DNA of 64,000 nt from Polycladomyces abyssicola (GTDB lineage Bacteria; Bacillota; Bacilli; Thermoactinomycetales; JIR-001), in assembly GCF_018326425.1 (NCBI RefSeq), contig NZ_AP024601.1, forward strand, positions 1,104,001-1,168,000, in the 5' to 3' direction. Below, piece by piece: positions 11,503 through 20,002 of the stretch (the first letter of the stretch is position 1; each line of letters begins with the position of its first letter). A program made the translations under genes and the position numbers. Below the pieces are notes generated by a model. That model was not told where the DNA came from. It saw nothing but the letters and a program-made list of their open reading frames with translations, and did not search any database.

Positions 11503-12490
11503 ATGATTTATACGGTGACGCTGAATACCGCGCTCGATCGGATCCTTCACATCAAGGGAACGATCGAGCGCAAAAAGAACAATCGAGTATGTAGTGTAGA
11601 ATATGATGTTGGCGGCAAGGGGACCCATGTGTCCCTGGTTTTGTCAGCATTGAAGATCCCCAATTGCTACGGGATTTGTAGGGGAAAACAAGAAAGATCA
11701 ATTCATTCAACTGCTCGAACGAAAAGGTGTCCATTGCGATTTTGTGGTTCAGAAAAACGCAACCGTCCGCGAAACCTTGGTGCTGTTGGACAGTACGGGT
11801 GAAGGGAGTTTGATGATCACTGATTCGGGGTTTCAACCTACTGTGGAATCGATCCAACGACTGCATCAAAAACTGAACCAGCAAATTCAGCAGGGGGACT
11901 GGGTAGTGTTTGCTGGAAGTCCCCCGGAAGGTTTTTCTCCGGATGATTATCGTGAATTGCTAAAGTGCGTGGTCGAAAACGGTGGCCGATTGGTGGTAGA
12001 TACAAGTGGACAGTATCTGAAAACAGCCATTCCGTTGCGGCCGTATCTGATCAAACCCAACGAATACGAATCCCAGGAATTGGTAGGCAGGACACTGAAC
12101 ACAGTGGATGAATACGTGAATGAAATAAAACGATTGATGGCGAAGGGAATCAAGTATGTCATCGTTTCCCTCGGAGATAGAGGCAGTCTGGTGGGTCACA
12201 ACGGGGAAGTCTTCCAAGTGCTCCCCCCATCCATCGAGGCACGAAATGATACTGGTTGTGGAGATGTCTTTGTAGGAGGCATCGTTGCCATGTTGAGCAG
12301 GAAAGCAGACCTCGAAGAAGCCCTTCGTTTTGCAACAGCGTTGAGTGCCTCTAAAGCCACTCATACATCCAGCTCATCTTTTTCGTTGGAACAGACGAGA
12401 CAACTTGAAAAACAAGTTCGGATTATAAGGAGGGAGAGCGTGTGTTGTACTTTGAAGAGCGAAAAGACTTGTGCGAAGTCGCAAGGATGA
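11503..12490 (+). pseudogene. PfkB-family 1-phosphofructokinase/tagatose-6-phosphate kinase, frameshifted
   Basis: The gene begins MIYTVTLNTALDRILHI, with the DVGGKGTHVS sugar-binding motif typical of 1-phosphofructokinase and tagatose-6-phosphate kinase. At the GGG of 11671-11673 the frame changes. Removing one G gives CYGFVGENKKDQFIQLLE and continues to the C-terminal ATP-binding motif NDTGCGDVFVGG. Such kinases add a second phosphate to a ketose phosphate before aldol cleavage, which fits its place between the PTS permease and the aldolase. The end overlaps the aldolase start by 49 bases. It is a recent pseudogene or a sequencing error. Confidence 0.8.
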
Positions 12491-13092
12491 TGTTCGATCG
12501 ATTGTTGACCAATGCGGCCGGGGGCAACATAAGTGTAAAGATGAGCGATTCAAGATTTATCATGACGCCTTCCCTCATGTCGCAACAAAAATTTTGCCGT
12601 TTGAAACCGGAAGAAATCCTGGTTGTAGACTCGAATGGGAACATTTTAGAGGGAGACGGACAACTTACCCGTGAATTTAATATGCATATGGCAGCCTATG
12701 ATGCCATGCCAGACGCAGGTGCAGTCATACACGCCCATCCGAAGGAATCCATGGTGTTCGCTTCTTTAGGGCTCGAGATGCCTCATATGTGTGAAGCTAC
12801 ACGGAAGCTTGGAGAGATACGTACGCTTGAGTATGCTCCGGCTACCAGTAAAGATTTGGCGGACCGTGTATATGCTTATCTGAGAAGTCGAGCAGGTGAC
12901 ATCCCTGTAGCCACCTTATTACGTGAGCACGGGATTCTTGTGATCGATAAGACTCTTCGTAAGGCTTACGATATGTTAGAGAGAATTGAATTCAACGCCT
13001 ACGTAAATATTCAAGCAAAGTTGTTTGAATTGATGGGTGCTGTCAAAGGGGACAATCATGTTCACTCTTTCAGTTATCACTCGGAGGAGTAA
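12442..13092 (+). CDS. Class II aldolase/adducin-family sugar-phosphate aldolase
   Basis: The 216-residue protein belongs to the L-fuculose-1-phosphate aldolase/ribulose-5-phosphate 4-epimerase family. It carries the phosphate-binding AGGNISVK motif, the zinc site AVIHAHP and a later His in LLREHGILV. Members cleave ketose-1-phosphates to dihydroxyacetone phosphate plus an aldehyde, or epimerise pentulose phosphates. The GTG start has an AAGGAGGGAG ribosome site inside the end of the kinase gene. Note that a GatY-type bisphosphate aldolase, the usual partner of a tagatose-6-phosphate kinase, is not the enzyme found here, so the exact substrate is open. Confidence 0.88.
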   Translation: MLYFEERKDLCEVARMMFDRLLTNAAGGNISVKMSDSRFIMTPSLMSQQKFCRLKPEEILVVDSNGNILEGDGQLTREFNMHMAAYDAMPDAGAVIHAHPKESMVFASLGLEMPHMCEATRKLGEIRTLEYAPATSKDLADRVYAYLRSRAGDIPVATLLREHGILVIDKTLRKAYDMLERIEFNAYVNIQAKLFELMGAVKGDNHVHSFSYHSEE

Positions 13093-13095
13093 GGC

Positions 13096-13248
13096 ATGGA
13101 CAAACGGTTACAAATTGCTTTGGTTATGACAGCACTTGTGACATTAATCTTAGGAATGTACTTTGATCATTTAATAATCAGTCTTGGGTCACTCATCATC
13201 ACGCTGTACTTAAAAACTCGACTTTCGCAGACCAATACCGGTAGATAA
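13096..13248 (+). CDS. Small membrane protein in the PTS operon
   Basis: A 50-residue product starts three bases after the aldolase stop, with a GGAGGAG ribosome site overlapping the end of the aldolase gene. It has a short charged N-terminus (MDKRLQ), two hydrophobic stretches (IALVMTALVTLILGMYF and LIISLGSLIITLYL) and a polar tail. I do not recognise the family. Tight spacing and a strong ribosome site argue that it is a real last gene of the first transcript, ahead of the terminator at 13272. Confidence 0.6.
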   Translation: MDKRLQIALVMTALVTLILGMYFDHLIISLGSLIITLYLKTRLSQTNTGR

Positions 13249-13271
13249 AGCTTGAAGTAATTGAGTGCTCC

Positions 13272-13297
13272 AGAATGGCTAGCCATTCTTTTTTGTT
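13272..13297 (+). terminator. Intrinsic terminator within the sugar cluster
   Basis: The sequence AGAATGGCT/AGCCATTCT forms a perfect 9-bp inverted repeat followed by TTTTTGTTTT. It separates the PTS-kinase-aldolase transcript from the FGGY kinase gene, unless it acts as a partial attenuator. Confidence 0.65.
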
Positions 13298-13428
13298 TTG
13301 CCGAACAAACACAGTTGTCACGTCAGAACGCCTATGGCTTCTGCGGCATGTAAAAAGCCCGTTAGGGGTTAGTTTGTTTCGATCCCTTCCAGACTGAATA
13401 CACCTCATCTAATTGGAGGTTAGATCCA

Positions 13429-14898
13429 GTGAACAGCTCGCCTATTTTTTTGGGAGTAGATATCGGAACTCAGGGAATTCGGGTCGTAGCAATTGACCAG
13501 TTCGGAAATCTTGTGGGCTCACGAGAAGAGACATTCGAACTGGATGAGCGAGCCAGACAGGAACAGTCTCCTGAAAAATGGTGGGACGTCCTATTGCGTG
13601 TGATGGGAGATCTGGCACACCAGCTCCGATCAGTCGGGAAACTTGATGCCATCAAAGCCATGTCGGTAACGTCAACGTCCGGTACGATGATTCCCTTAGA
13701 CTGTAATTATCAACCGCTTCATGATGCCATCATGTACAGTGACAAACGTTCCGGCGCGGAAGCCGAGGTTTGCCGAGAGGCGGCTTTCCACGACTGCAGG
13801 GAAGGTTACAAAGATTTTCACACGTCGAGTGGGTTGCCGAAGATTTTATGGTTTATCAATCATTACCCTAAAAAAGCTGAACACATCCATGTCTGGGCTC
13901 ATGCCGCCGATTTTATTTTGGGAAAGTTAAGTGGCGTATGGGGTGTAACGGACTATACCAATGCGCTGAAAACCGGCTATGATCTTACCAACTTGTGCTG
14001 GCCTGATTATCTGTTTCAAAAACTGTCCCTTCCGAAGAACTGGTTTCCCAACGTTCTCCCCTCTGGGACACCGATAGGTCGAATTTTACCAGAAGTAGCC
14101 GAGATAACAGGCCTGCCAAAAACGATTATGATCGTTGCCGGTATGACAGACGGATGTGCTTCTCAAATCGCTTCAGGAGCGATCCATCTCGGCGACTGGA
14201 ACACGACGATCGGTACAACCCTTGTAATAAAAGGCGTGACCAAGAATAAAGTTGTTGACCCGCTTGGCCGGATTTATAATCATCGCCATCCGGAAGGATA
14301 TTGGATGCCAGGTGGTGCGAGTAATGCTGGGGCCGATTGGGTCACTAAGGAATTTGGAAACGCCGATCTGGAAGCGTTAAATAAACAGGCAGAAGGCATC
14401 ATTCCAACTTCTTTTATGGCCTATCCGTTGCATCAAGAAGGGGAACGCTTCCCCTTCATCGCGCCGCAAGCAAGAGGTTTTGAACCGAAAGGGCTTTCAA
14501 AAGCAGAGGCTTTTGCCGCTAAGATGGAAGGAGTCGCGTATCTCGAACGCTATGCCTATGAAATGATTGAAGCGCTTGCGAGTGAACAGGTTAACGCTGT
14601 TTTCACAGCAGGCGGTGCTAGTAATAGTGATGTCTGGTTAACTATCCGAAGTAGCGTATTGCAAAAGCCGATCTATAAAATGAGACATACGATGGGTGCC
14701 GTTGGCGCGGCAATTCTCGCAGCTTCGCAAACGAGCTTTTCAAGTATAAGCGAGGCCGGAAAAGCGTTAACAGTTTGTGAAAAACAAGTGGAACCTTCGA
14801 AACAGCTCATTTCACAATACGACGAAAACTACCATCGTTTTATCGAGATACTTCAAGACAAAGGCTATATTTCGAAAGAGGGGAATGTTGTTGGCTAG
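13429..14898 (+). CDS. FGGY-family carbohydrate kinase
   Basis: The 489-residue protein has the FGGY two-domain kinase layout: an N-terminal LGVDIGTQGIRVVAID phosphate-binding motif, a central AGMTDGCASQIASGA segment, WNTTIGTTLVIKG, and the C-terminal AVFTAGGASNSDVWL adenosine-binding motif. It looks closest to xylulokinase/ribulokinase-like members, which phosphorylate free ketoses. The GTG start at 13429 follows TTGGAGG. It overlaps the following phosphatase gene by 14 bases. Finding a free-sugar kinase beside a PTS suggests that a dephosphorylated or unphosphorylated intermediate also enters the pathway. Confidence 0.88.
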   Translation: MNSSPIFLGVDIGTQGIRVVAIDQFGNLVGSREETFELDERARQEQSPEKWWDVLLRVMGDLAHQLRSVGKLDAIKAMSVTSTSGTMIPLDCNYQPLHDAIMYSDKRSGAEAEVCREAAFHDCREGYKDFHTSSGLPKILWFINHYPKKAEHIHVWAHAADFILGKLSGVWGVTDYTNALKTGYDLTNLCWPDYLFQKLSLPKNWFPNVLPSGTPIGRILPEVAEITGLPKTIMIVAGMTDGCASQIASGAIHLGDWNTTIGTTLVIKGVTKNKVVDPLGRIYNHRHPEGYWMPGGASNAGADWVTKEFGNADLEALNKQAEGIIPTSFMAYPLHQEGERFPFIAPQARGFEPKGLSKAEAFAAKMEGVAYLERYAYEMIEALASEQVNAVFTAGGASNSDVWLTIRSSVLQKPIYKMRHTMGAVGAAILAASQTSFSSISEAGKALTVCEKQVEPSKQLISQYDENYHRFIEILQDKGYISKEGNVVG

Positions 14899-15550
14899 GA
14901 TTTATTTATTGCGTCATGGCGAAACTGCATGGAATGCATCAGACTACCGATATTGTGGTCGAACTGATATTGAACTTTCAGATAAGGGAAGAAAACAAGC
15001 AGAATTAGCTGCTGTGTATTTAGAAAAAGTGCCCTTTGCTGCTGCGTATGCTTCTCCCTTGTCTCGAGCCTATGAAACAGCAAGAATCATTGCAACGAAG
15101 CACCAGCTGTCGGTTGAAAAAGATGAGCGGATTATCGAAGCAGATTTCGGCCTATGGGAAGGAAAAGCAAAAAAGCAGTTTATTGAGGAAGATCCAGCAG
15201 TATGGGAGGAATGGTTGAACGATCCGGGAACTACTCAGGCAGGGAGGATAGGAGAAACAGCTGAACAAATCTTTAACAGAATGAAAGCTTTCTTTGACGA
15301 AATCGCGGATAAACATAAGGGGCAAACAATTCTTGTCGTCGCACATAATACGGTTAACCGTATCTTTATTGCTGGATCGCTTGGAATGCCTTTCAGGAAT
15401 TACAGGAGCATTCATCAAGATAATACCGGAATCACGGTGTTTGAGAAGGATAGCGAATCCATCAAATTCTTCAACATCAATCTAAATACTCACTTGGAAA
15501 TATCCGGTGATGAGAAGATAGAAAAAACAAACTGTATTGAAAGACATTGA
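14885..15550 (+). CDS. Histidine phosphatase family protein
   Basis: This 221-residue protein has the catalytic RHG motif near its N-terminus (ARIYLLRHGETAWN), the partner SPLSRAYETA region and a second His in VVAHNTVNRI. The family includes phosphoglycerate mutases and alpha-ribazole or sugar phosphatases. I chose ATG 14885 because GAAAGAGGGGA precedes it; a longer in-frame start at 14777 lies inside the kinase gene. Its overlap with the FGGY kinase gene suggests it removes phosphate from an intermediate or dead-end product of the same pathway, which is an inference. Confidence 0.85.
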   Translation: MLLARIYLLRHGETAWNASDYRYCGRTDIELSDKGRKQAELAAVYLEKVPFAAAYASPLSRAYETARIIATKHQLSVEKDERIIEADFGLWEGKAKKQFIEEDPAVWEEWLNDPGTTQAGRIGETAEQIFNRMKAFFDEIADKHKGQTILVVAHNTVNRIFIAGSLGMPFRNYRSIHQDNTGITVFEKDSESIKFFNINLNTHLEISGDEKIEKTNCIERH

Positions 15551-15782
15551 AGGAAATGATGGAGATGGGCGGTTTTTCATCCAAAGTCGGAGTTTTAACC
15601 TCGTTACTTAGAAAAGCGGATTTCTCTACTGGCATACTGATTGATGCCTCAGTAATCGAGGCTCCACAGACTGGGTTTGGGGTTGGCTGCTCCCATGGCA
15701 TTTCCGAAGTCAGTAGATTTGTAGTGGGTATGTACACCCCGAATGTGATGCCATTAGGGCATCAGCCTCGGGGGCTGGTTGA

Positions 15783-16238
15783 TCATTTTCTTACCCGACA
15801 CAATCTTTTTTCCACCCAGCGGTAATGAAGCATGAGCAACACCAACAGCACCACATTGGCGACCCACGAGTACCCGATGTTCCAGCCGTGATCATATCGA
15901 ATGTGTCCTGTCGAGAACAGATGAAATTCCACCGCGATCAAGATGGAGGCACCGAGGACCACCCAAACGGCTCGCTGCCAAAAGCGGTGGGGAAGCTTTT
16001 GCACAAAAATCCATGTGCCGATCGGATATAATCCCAGATTTAACGTGATATTGGGCCACATTCCGGGTAAAATCGGGTCGTGATATTTCCAAAAGCCTTG
16101 GTAATCGATCGTCATATCCAAAAAAAACGACCCGACTATCCCTGCCAGTACTGTAGCGTAACCTTTTTGCCATTGGGACCAGTTAATCAGAACCAGCCCG
16201 ATTACCCACCATACCAGCCACCATTTTAAAAACACCAT
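15783..16238 (-). CDS. CBO0543-like integral membrane protein
   Basis: This 151-residue, Trp-rich protein has about five hydrophobic segments (WWLVWWVIGLVLINW, LAGIVGSFFLDMTIDY, ITLNLGLYPIGTWIFV, VWVVLGASILIAVEF, WVANVVLLVLLML). The PNITLNLGLYPIGTWIF segment resembles the CBO0543 family found in spore-forming Bacillota. Function is unknown. It lies just downstream of another small membrane protein on the same strand. Confidence 0.6.
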   Translation of the reverse strand: MVFLKWWLVWWVIGLVLINWSQWQKGYATVLAGIVGSFFLDMTIDYQGFWKYHDPILPGMWPNITLNLGLYPIGTWIFVQKLPHRFWQRAVWVVLGASILIAVEFHLFSTGHIRYDHGWNIGYSWVANVVLLVLLMLHYRWVEKRLCRVRK

Positions 16239-16262
16239 GACGCATCTCTCCGGGGGATTAAG

Positions 16263-16412
16263 TTATCTCACCCGTTTTCTTTTGCCCCATCTGGTCTTCA
16301 ACCGCTCCAACCATTTTACGGACACCTGCCAACCGCTGATCCACCGGAACGCGAGCGGCAACATGATGAGGAACAGTGCCAAGCTGAACCACCATTGTGT
16401 ACGAATACTCAT
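16263..16412 (-). CDS. Small single-pass membrane protein
   Basis: A 49-residue product with one membrane helix (WWFSLALFLIMLPLAF) and a basic C-terminal tail ending in a run of Lys and Arg. I chose the ATG at 16412 because an AAGGATGAG ribosome site lies eight bases upstream; a longer reading to 16508 adds a polar stretch without such a site. It sits 24 bases upstream of the CBO0543-like gene, so the two may be an operon. I do not recognise the family. Confidence 0.5.
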   Translation of the reverse strand: MSIRTQWWFSLALFLIMLPLAFRWISGWQVSVKWLERLKTRWGKRKRVR

Positions 16413-16538
16413 TGATAACTCATCCTTGTTTTGGTTAGTATTTGGTTTGGGTGGCAAATGTATGCGAGATTGGTTCAAATCGCGGGTCATCCCCCTCATA
16501 GCATCCAAAACTCAGCGAAGATTTGACAAGTTTTGCTC

Positions 16539-16665
16539 TTAGTTGATCGGCACAGCCGTATGGTTGTGGCCGTTCATGTCCGTGTACGACAGACGAACGG
16601 GGTTTCCTCGAAGATCAAAGATCAGCTTCTCATCGACGTATTCTGTGACGCATCGAATTTTTCTT
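16539..16665 (-). pseudogene. Fragment of an unrecognised protein gene
   Basis: The minus strand reads about 40 residues without a stop, including DLRGNPVRLSYTDMNGHN, and ends in TAA, but has no ATG, GTG or TTG start with a ribosome site. The residue pattern looks like coding sequence rather than chance. It may be the 3' end of a lost gene; nothing more can be said. Confidence 0.25.
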
Positions 16666-16721
16666 TGTCAATAACCTGTCAGGCCCGGCAATACCGGGCC
16701 TGTACGTGTGATGGTACATCT

Positions 16722-18175
16722 TTACTTCGTAAAAATCTTTACTTCCTTCGGTCCCAAGGTGGCGGTGATGGCGCCGTTGTTGACGGTGGCCGTGTCGGTT
16801 CCCATCCGGTTGTACAGCACGGTGCCGTTGGGCAGGTTGGAGAGATTGGGAATGGTGCGTGTTTGGTTGTTCCAAGAGTTGTTGATCATCACCACAACCT
16901 CATCGCCGTTTTTGGACCGTTGGAAGGCGTAGAAGGTGTCATCCACCCATTTTTCCTCCTGCCAACCATCCTGCAGAGCGGGATGGGCGTTGCGGATGCT
17001 ATTCAATTTGGCGATGTATTGGTACAGCTCATGGTTGGGATTGATCACCATGTCCTCGCGGTTGAAGGGATCGTTGCCGCCGCTGTATCCCTGTTCCGTC
17101 CCCTGATAGACAATGGGAATGCCGCGGGAAGTAAAGATAAACCCAAGCGCCGCTTTCAACTGTGGCCACTTGTCCCAGCTGGCGCCTGGCCGCCCAGAAG
17201 CGTCGGACAAAAAGCGGGGAACATCGTGATTGTCGATGAACAGGCCGTTGGTGAATTTGTTTTGATAACGCCAATCGTCTGCATAGCGGTCCCGGATCTG
17301 ATACATCGACTGATCATGTCCGAAGACGTTTTTGATCGTGTAATACATCGGGAAATCCAGAACGGCGTCCAAATAGTTGGTGTAATCCGCGACATAAGCG
17401 GGATCTCCGTTGTACACCTCACCAATGGTAAAGGTGTTGGCGGCGGTGTCAAAATCGCGCCAGAACCACTTCGGAACGTGTTTCACCGTGTCGACACGCA
17501 AGCCGTCCACGCCGGTGGTTTGCACCAACCAGCTGATCCAGTTTTTCAACTCGGTGGAGGTGGCAGGATTTTCCTGGTTCAGGTCGTCCAAACCCGCTAC
17601 GTCCCCGTTTTCCACCCACCACTGATCATTCCAGTTTTGCACATCGCCGTTGTGGTGATACCAATCATATTTGTCAAACGGCGGAGCGGCATAGCTGCCG
17701 GGTTGGAAATCGCCCGTATGGTTGGCCACCACGTCCAACATGACGGAAATCCCTTGCTGTGAGCGGTCTGCACCAGCTCTTGCAATTTGGCCAATGATCC
17801 CAGATGACCATCGACGCTGTAAAAGTCATAGGTCCAATATCCGTGGTAAGCGTTTACGCTTTTCTGCATGGTAACCGGTGTAATCCAAATCGCGTTGAAT
17901 CCCATTCCCTTGATGTAATTCAATTGATTGATGATCCCTTGGAAGTCACCGCCATGCCATTTGCGCGGGTCCGATTTGTCCGAGGCGAATCCCCCGTAAT
18001 TGTTGTTGGTGGGATCACCGTCGGAAAACCGGTCCGTCATGATGAAGTAGATGCTTTTCTTTTGCCAGTCTGTGGGCGTCAATGCCTGGGCGGGAGGGGT
18101 GGAACCTATCCATAATAAACACGCAAGCATCGCAGTGACGACCGTGCGCAACACCCATCTCTTCAACCTTGCCAC
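16722..18175 (-). pseudogene. Secreted GH13 alpha-amylase, frameshifted
   Basis: The 5' part encodes a signal peptide (hydrophobic core VVTAMLACLLWIGS, cleavage near AQALT) and the start of the catalytic barrel (SIYFIMTDRFSDGD). The rest encodes the conserved GH13 regions DVVANHTGD, DGLRVDTVKH (nucleophile Asp), GEVYNGD (acid/base Glu) and FIDNHDVPRF. The frames meet at the CCC of 17751-17753; adding one base restores HSKGISVMLDVVANH. The product would be about 484 residues, a catalytic domain without a starch-binding module. It would hydrolyse starch outside the cell. It is a recent pseudogene or a sequencing error. Confidence 0.85.
17844..17859. promoter_or_regulatory. cre-like site inside the amylase gene
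   Basis: TGGTAAGCGTTTACGC closely resembles the CcpA catabolite-repression operator, with GTAA and TTAC arms around GCGT. It lies within the coding region about 320 bases after the amylase start, where a bound CcpA could block elongation. A second weaker candidate (GCAAACGTTTTC) lies near 18374 upstream. Both are pattern matches only. Confidence 0.35.
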
Positions 18176-18432
18176 CTCCGTGAAGGTTCTTGCCGATGGT
18201 GAAATCGGTTTCGCAAAATATCGTACAAATATTACAAAAATAATTCAACATTCATCAAAAGGTGTAAACAAGCGTGAAAGAAAGTAAAGGGTTGACCCAA
18301 AGCGTTTTGGTACCACTTTCGGTTGATTTCTACAAAAAGTTCATCAATTGGTGAAAATGATAGTATGCTACTTGCGCAAACGTTTTCCTTACGTAAAAAC
18401 AATCGGCGCCATAAGTTCGGCACCGTTTGGCC

Positions 18433-18496
18433 CAATGATAGGACTGTTTCGAAGCAGTTTTTTTGAGGAAATATCATGGATAAGCGAGTGTATAGT
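18433..18496. repeat. Imperfect direct repeat, upstream copy
   Basis: This stretch starts CAATGATAGGACTGTT and ends GAGTGTATAGT. It is a diverged copy of the 19048-19117 sequence, which is the 3' end of the PAP2 gene. The two copies flank the His-rich gene in the same orientation. The 18176-18648 interval holds no other gene that I can see. Confidence 0.7.
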
Positions 18497-18648
18497 GAGC
18501 TGACAGTGTAAAGGACGCTGCTATAGAAGTTGGAATTCCCTTTCTTATCAGGCTACGAGCTTTTTTCATGATTTTTCACGGTAAGATGCACATGTTTTCA
18601 TGATGAAAGATGATACTTAAGGATAAATAAGAAAAGGAGGCAATTTCT

Positions 18649-19053
18649 TTGAGTAAATTCGAGCATACTGTTCATGAAAATCATGGACACGTTCACAGCT
18701 TATCTTGTGGACATACCAAAATCCTTCATAAAGGCCATGTTGATTATGTACACGATGGCCATCTTCATCATCAACATGAGAATCATTGGGACGAATGCCG
18801 AATTGATGTATCCGATGTAAACCCAGATACTTGTCGTCCTGTTACTTGTGGGTGTGACCATGATAAAAGTTGTGGTCATGAGATGGTTCCACATGGTAAT
18901 CATATCGATTATCTAGTAAATGGGCGGCTTCATCATGTTCATGGTGATCATTGTGATGATCATGGGCCTGTGGAATTGATCACTGTTCAATCAAAAAACA
19001 ACATCCCCTCGATCAAGAAGAAATCGAGGAGATGTTGTTTTTTCCTTCAATGA
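18649..19053 (+). CDS. Histidine-rich putative metal-binding protein
   Basis: The 134-residue product contains about 23 His and 9 Cys. It has two related halves of the form GH-DYVHDGHLHH-H and GNHIDYLVNGRLHHVH, each followed by an acidic or Cys-containing segment (GCDHDKSCGH). This composition predicts binding of zinc, nickel or a similar metal in the cytosol; there is no signal peptide or membrane segment. The TTG start follows AAAGGAGG at eight bases. The last 18 or so codons run through a strong terminator hairpin, so the C-terminus may be accidental. Similar HGDH-rich hypothetical proteins occur in Bacilli, but no function is established. Confidence 0.7.
   Translation: MSKFEHTVHENHGHVHSLSCGHTKILHKGHVDYVHDGHLHHQHENHWDECRIDVSDVNPDTCRPVTCGCDHDKSCGHEMVPHGNHIDYLVNGRLHHVHGDHCDDHGPVELITVQSKNNIPSIKKKSRRCCFFLQ
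18997..19043. terminator. Bidirectional terminator
   Basis: A 17-bp stem with one mismatch (AACAACATC-CCTCGAT against ATCGAGG-GATGTTGTT) carries T runs on both strands. It ends the His-rich transcript on the plus strand and the PAP2 transcript on the minus strand. It overlaps the last codons of the His-rich gene. Confidence 0.85.
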
Positions 19054-19886
19054 TAGGACTGTTCCGACGCAGGTTTTTTACGGGTCGGGAAAAACCACGG
19101 ATAAGTGAGTGTATAGTCGCTCCATCTGAATGCCAGCGATGCGCTGAAGATACCCAGGATGACGCCAGCCAGCAAATCCATAATCCAATGGATACCCAGA
19201 TACAAAATGGAAAATAAAATGACGGCGGCCGAAACGATCGTGAATCGGGCGAACCGGCGATTTTTGGACTGATACGCAATCATGGCCATCATCACTGAGA
19301 TGGACGTATGCAGACTGGGAAAGGAGTTGTCCAATCCGGAGAAATGACGGTATTGTTCCTCAAAGGCCGGATAAACGTCCGGAATCAGAAATCGTACAGC
19401 CGGATGCATGTGCCATGTCTCTTCTACCGGTATGAACAGGAAAAACGGAATCGCGAGAAAATAATTGAGTGAAATGGCATACAAAAACGCATACAGCGAA
19501 CGAAAGTCCTTTTCTCTGTGGTAGATGGCCAGTGAAGCGACCATCATGGCTGCAAATACAATCACATAGAAATAGGTGGTGATGTACGTGAGCGGCCGGG
19601 AAGTCAATGTCTGTTGAAACAAGGGCGTGACGTGGCCTTCGAAGGCATAAATGTACGGAGTAAAATCGATTTTTTGCTGAATATGCGATTCGATCAACAA
19701 CTCCAGTTTGTTGAGTAGCAATACACTGAGTGCTCCAGCAAACAAGACCAACAGGCGCCTCTGTCGGAAGAGATCCACAACGAAGCCGTGCAGAGCGGAG
19801 AACGGATTGGAACGTAAACACCAGCCGATGATGAGAAGGATAGTTGCAATCCAGGTTACGATGATGGTTTCGACTGATTGAAACAC
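19047..19886 (-). CDS. PAP2-superfamily membrane phosphatase
   Basis: This 279-residue polytopic protein carries PAP2 phosphatase motifs in the C-terminal half: NSFPSLHTSIS (catalytic His) and YLGIHWIMDLLAGVILG. The layout resembles inositol-phosphorylceramide-synthase-like members of the superfamily acting on lipid phosphates at the membrane. I chose the GTG at 19886 because AAAGGAGGGGA precedes it; the reading from 20006 has a non-conserved leader. The last 65 or so bases are partly duplicated upstream of the neighbouring His-rich gene. Confidence 0.8.
   Translation of the reverse strand: MFQSVETIIVTWIATILLIIGWCLRSNPFSALHGFVVDLFRQRRLLVLFAGALSVLLLNKLELLIESHIQQKIDFTPYIYAFEGHVTPLFQQTLTSRPLTYITTYFYVIVFAAMMVASLAIYHREKDFRSLYAFLYAISLNYFLAIPFFLFIPVEETWHMHPAVRFLIPDVYPAFEEQYRHFSGLDNSFPSLHTSISVMMAMIAYQSKNRRFARFTIVSAAVILFSILYLGIHWIMDLLAGVILGIFSASLAFRWSDYTLTYPWFFPTRKKPASEQSYH
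19048..19117. repeat. Imperfect direct repeat, downstream copy
   Basis: This is the coding 3' end of the PAP2 gene. It matches 18433-18496 at both ends (CAATGATAGGACTGTT and GAGTGTATAGT), with a diverged middle. Confidence 0.7.
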
Positions 19887-20002
19887 CGATTCCCCTCCTT
19901 TGTTGAAAAAAGGAAAGCTCCGGCATCGTTCAAACCGAAGCGATGGGCCTCTGTATATATTCCCCGCGTGACCGCACTTGAAACCTGATATTCCTGATAA
20001 TG

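Noticed and set aside
15551-15782. Possible coding on either strand after the phosphatase gene
   Set aside because: Neither frame has a recognisable family; inverted repeats near 15740-15780 hint at a mobile-element end, but the support is too weak.
16533-17762. Plus-strand reading frame of 409 codons
   Set aside because: It is the antisense shadow of the amylase gene.
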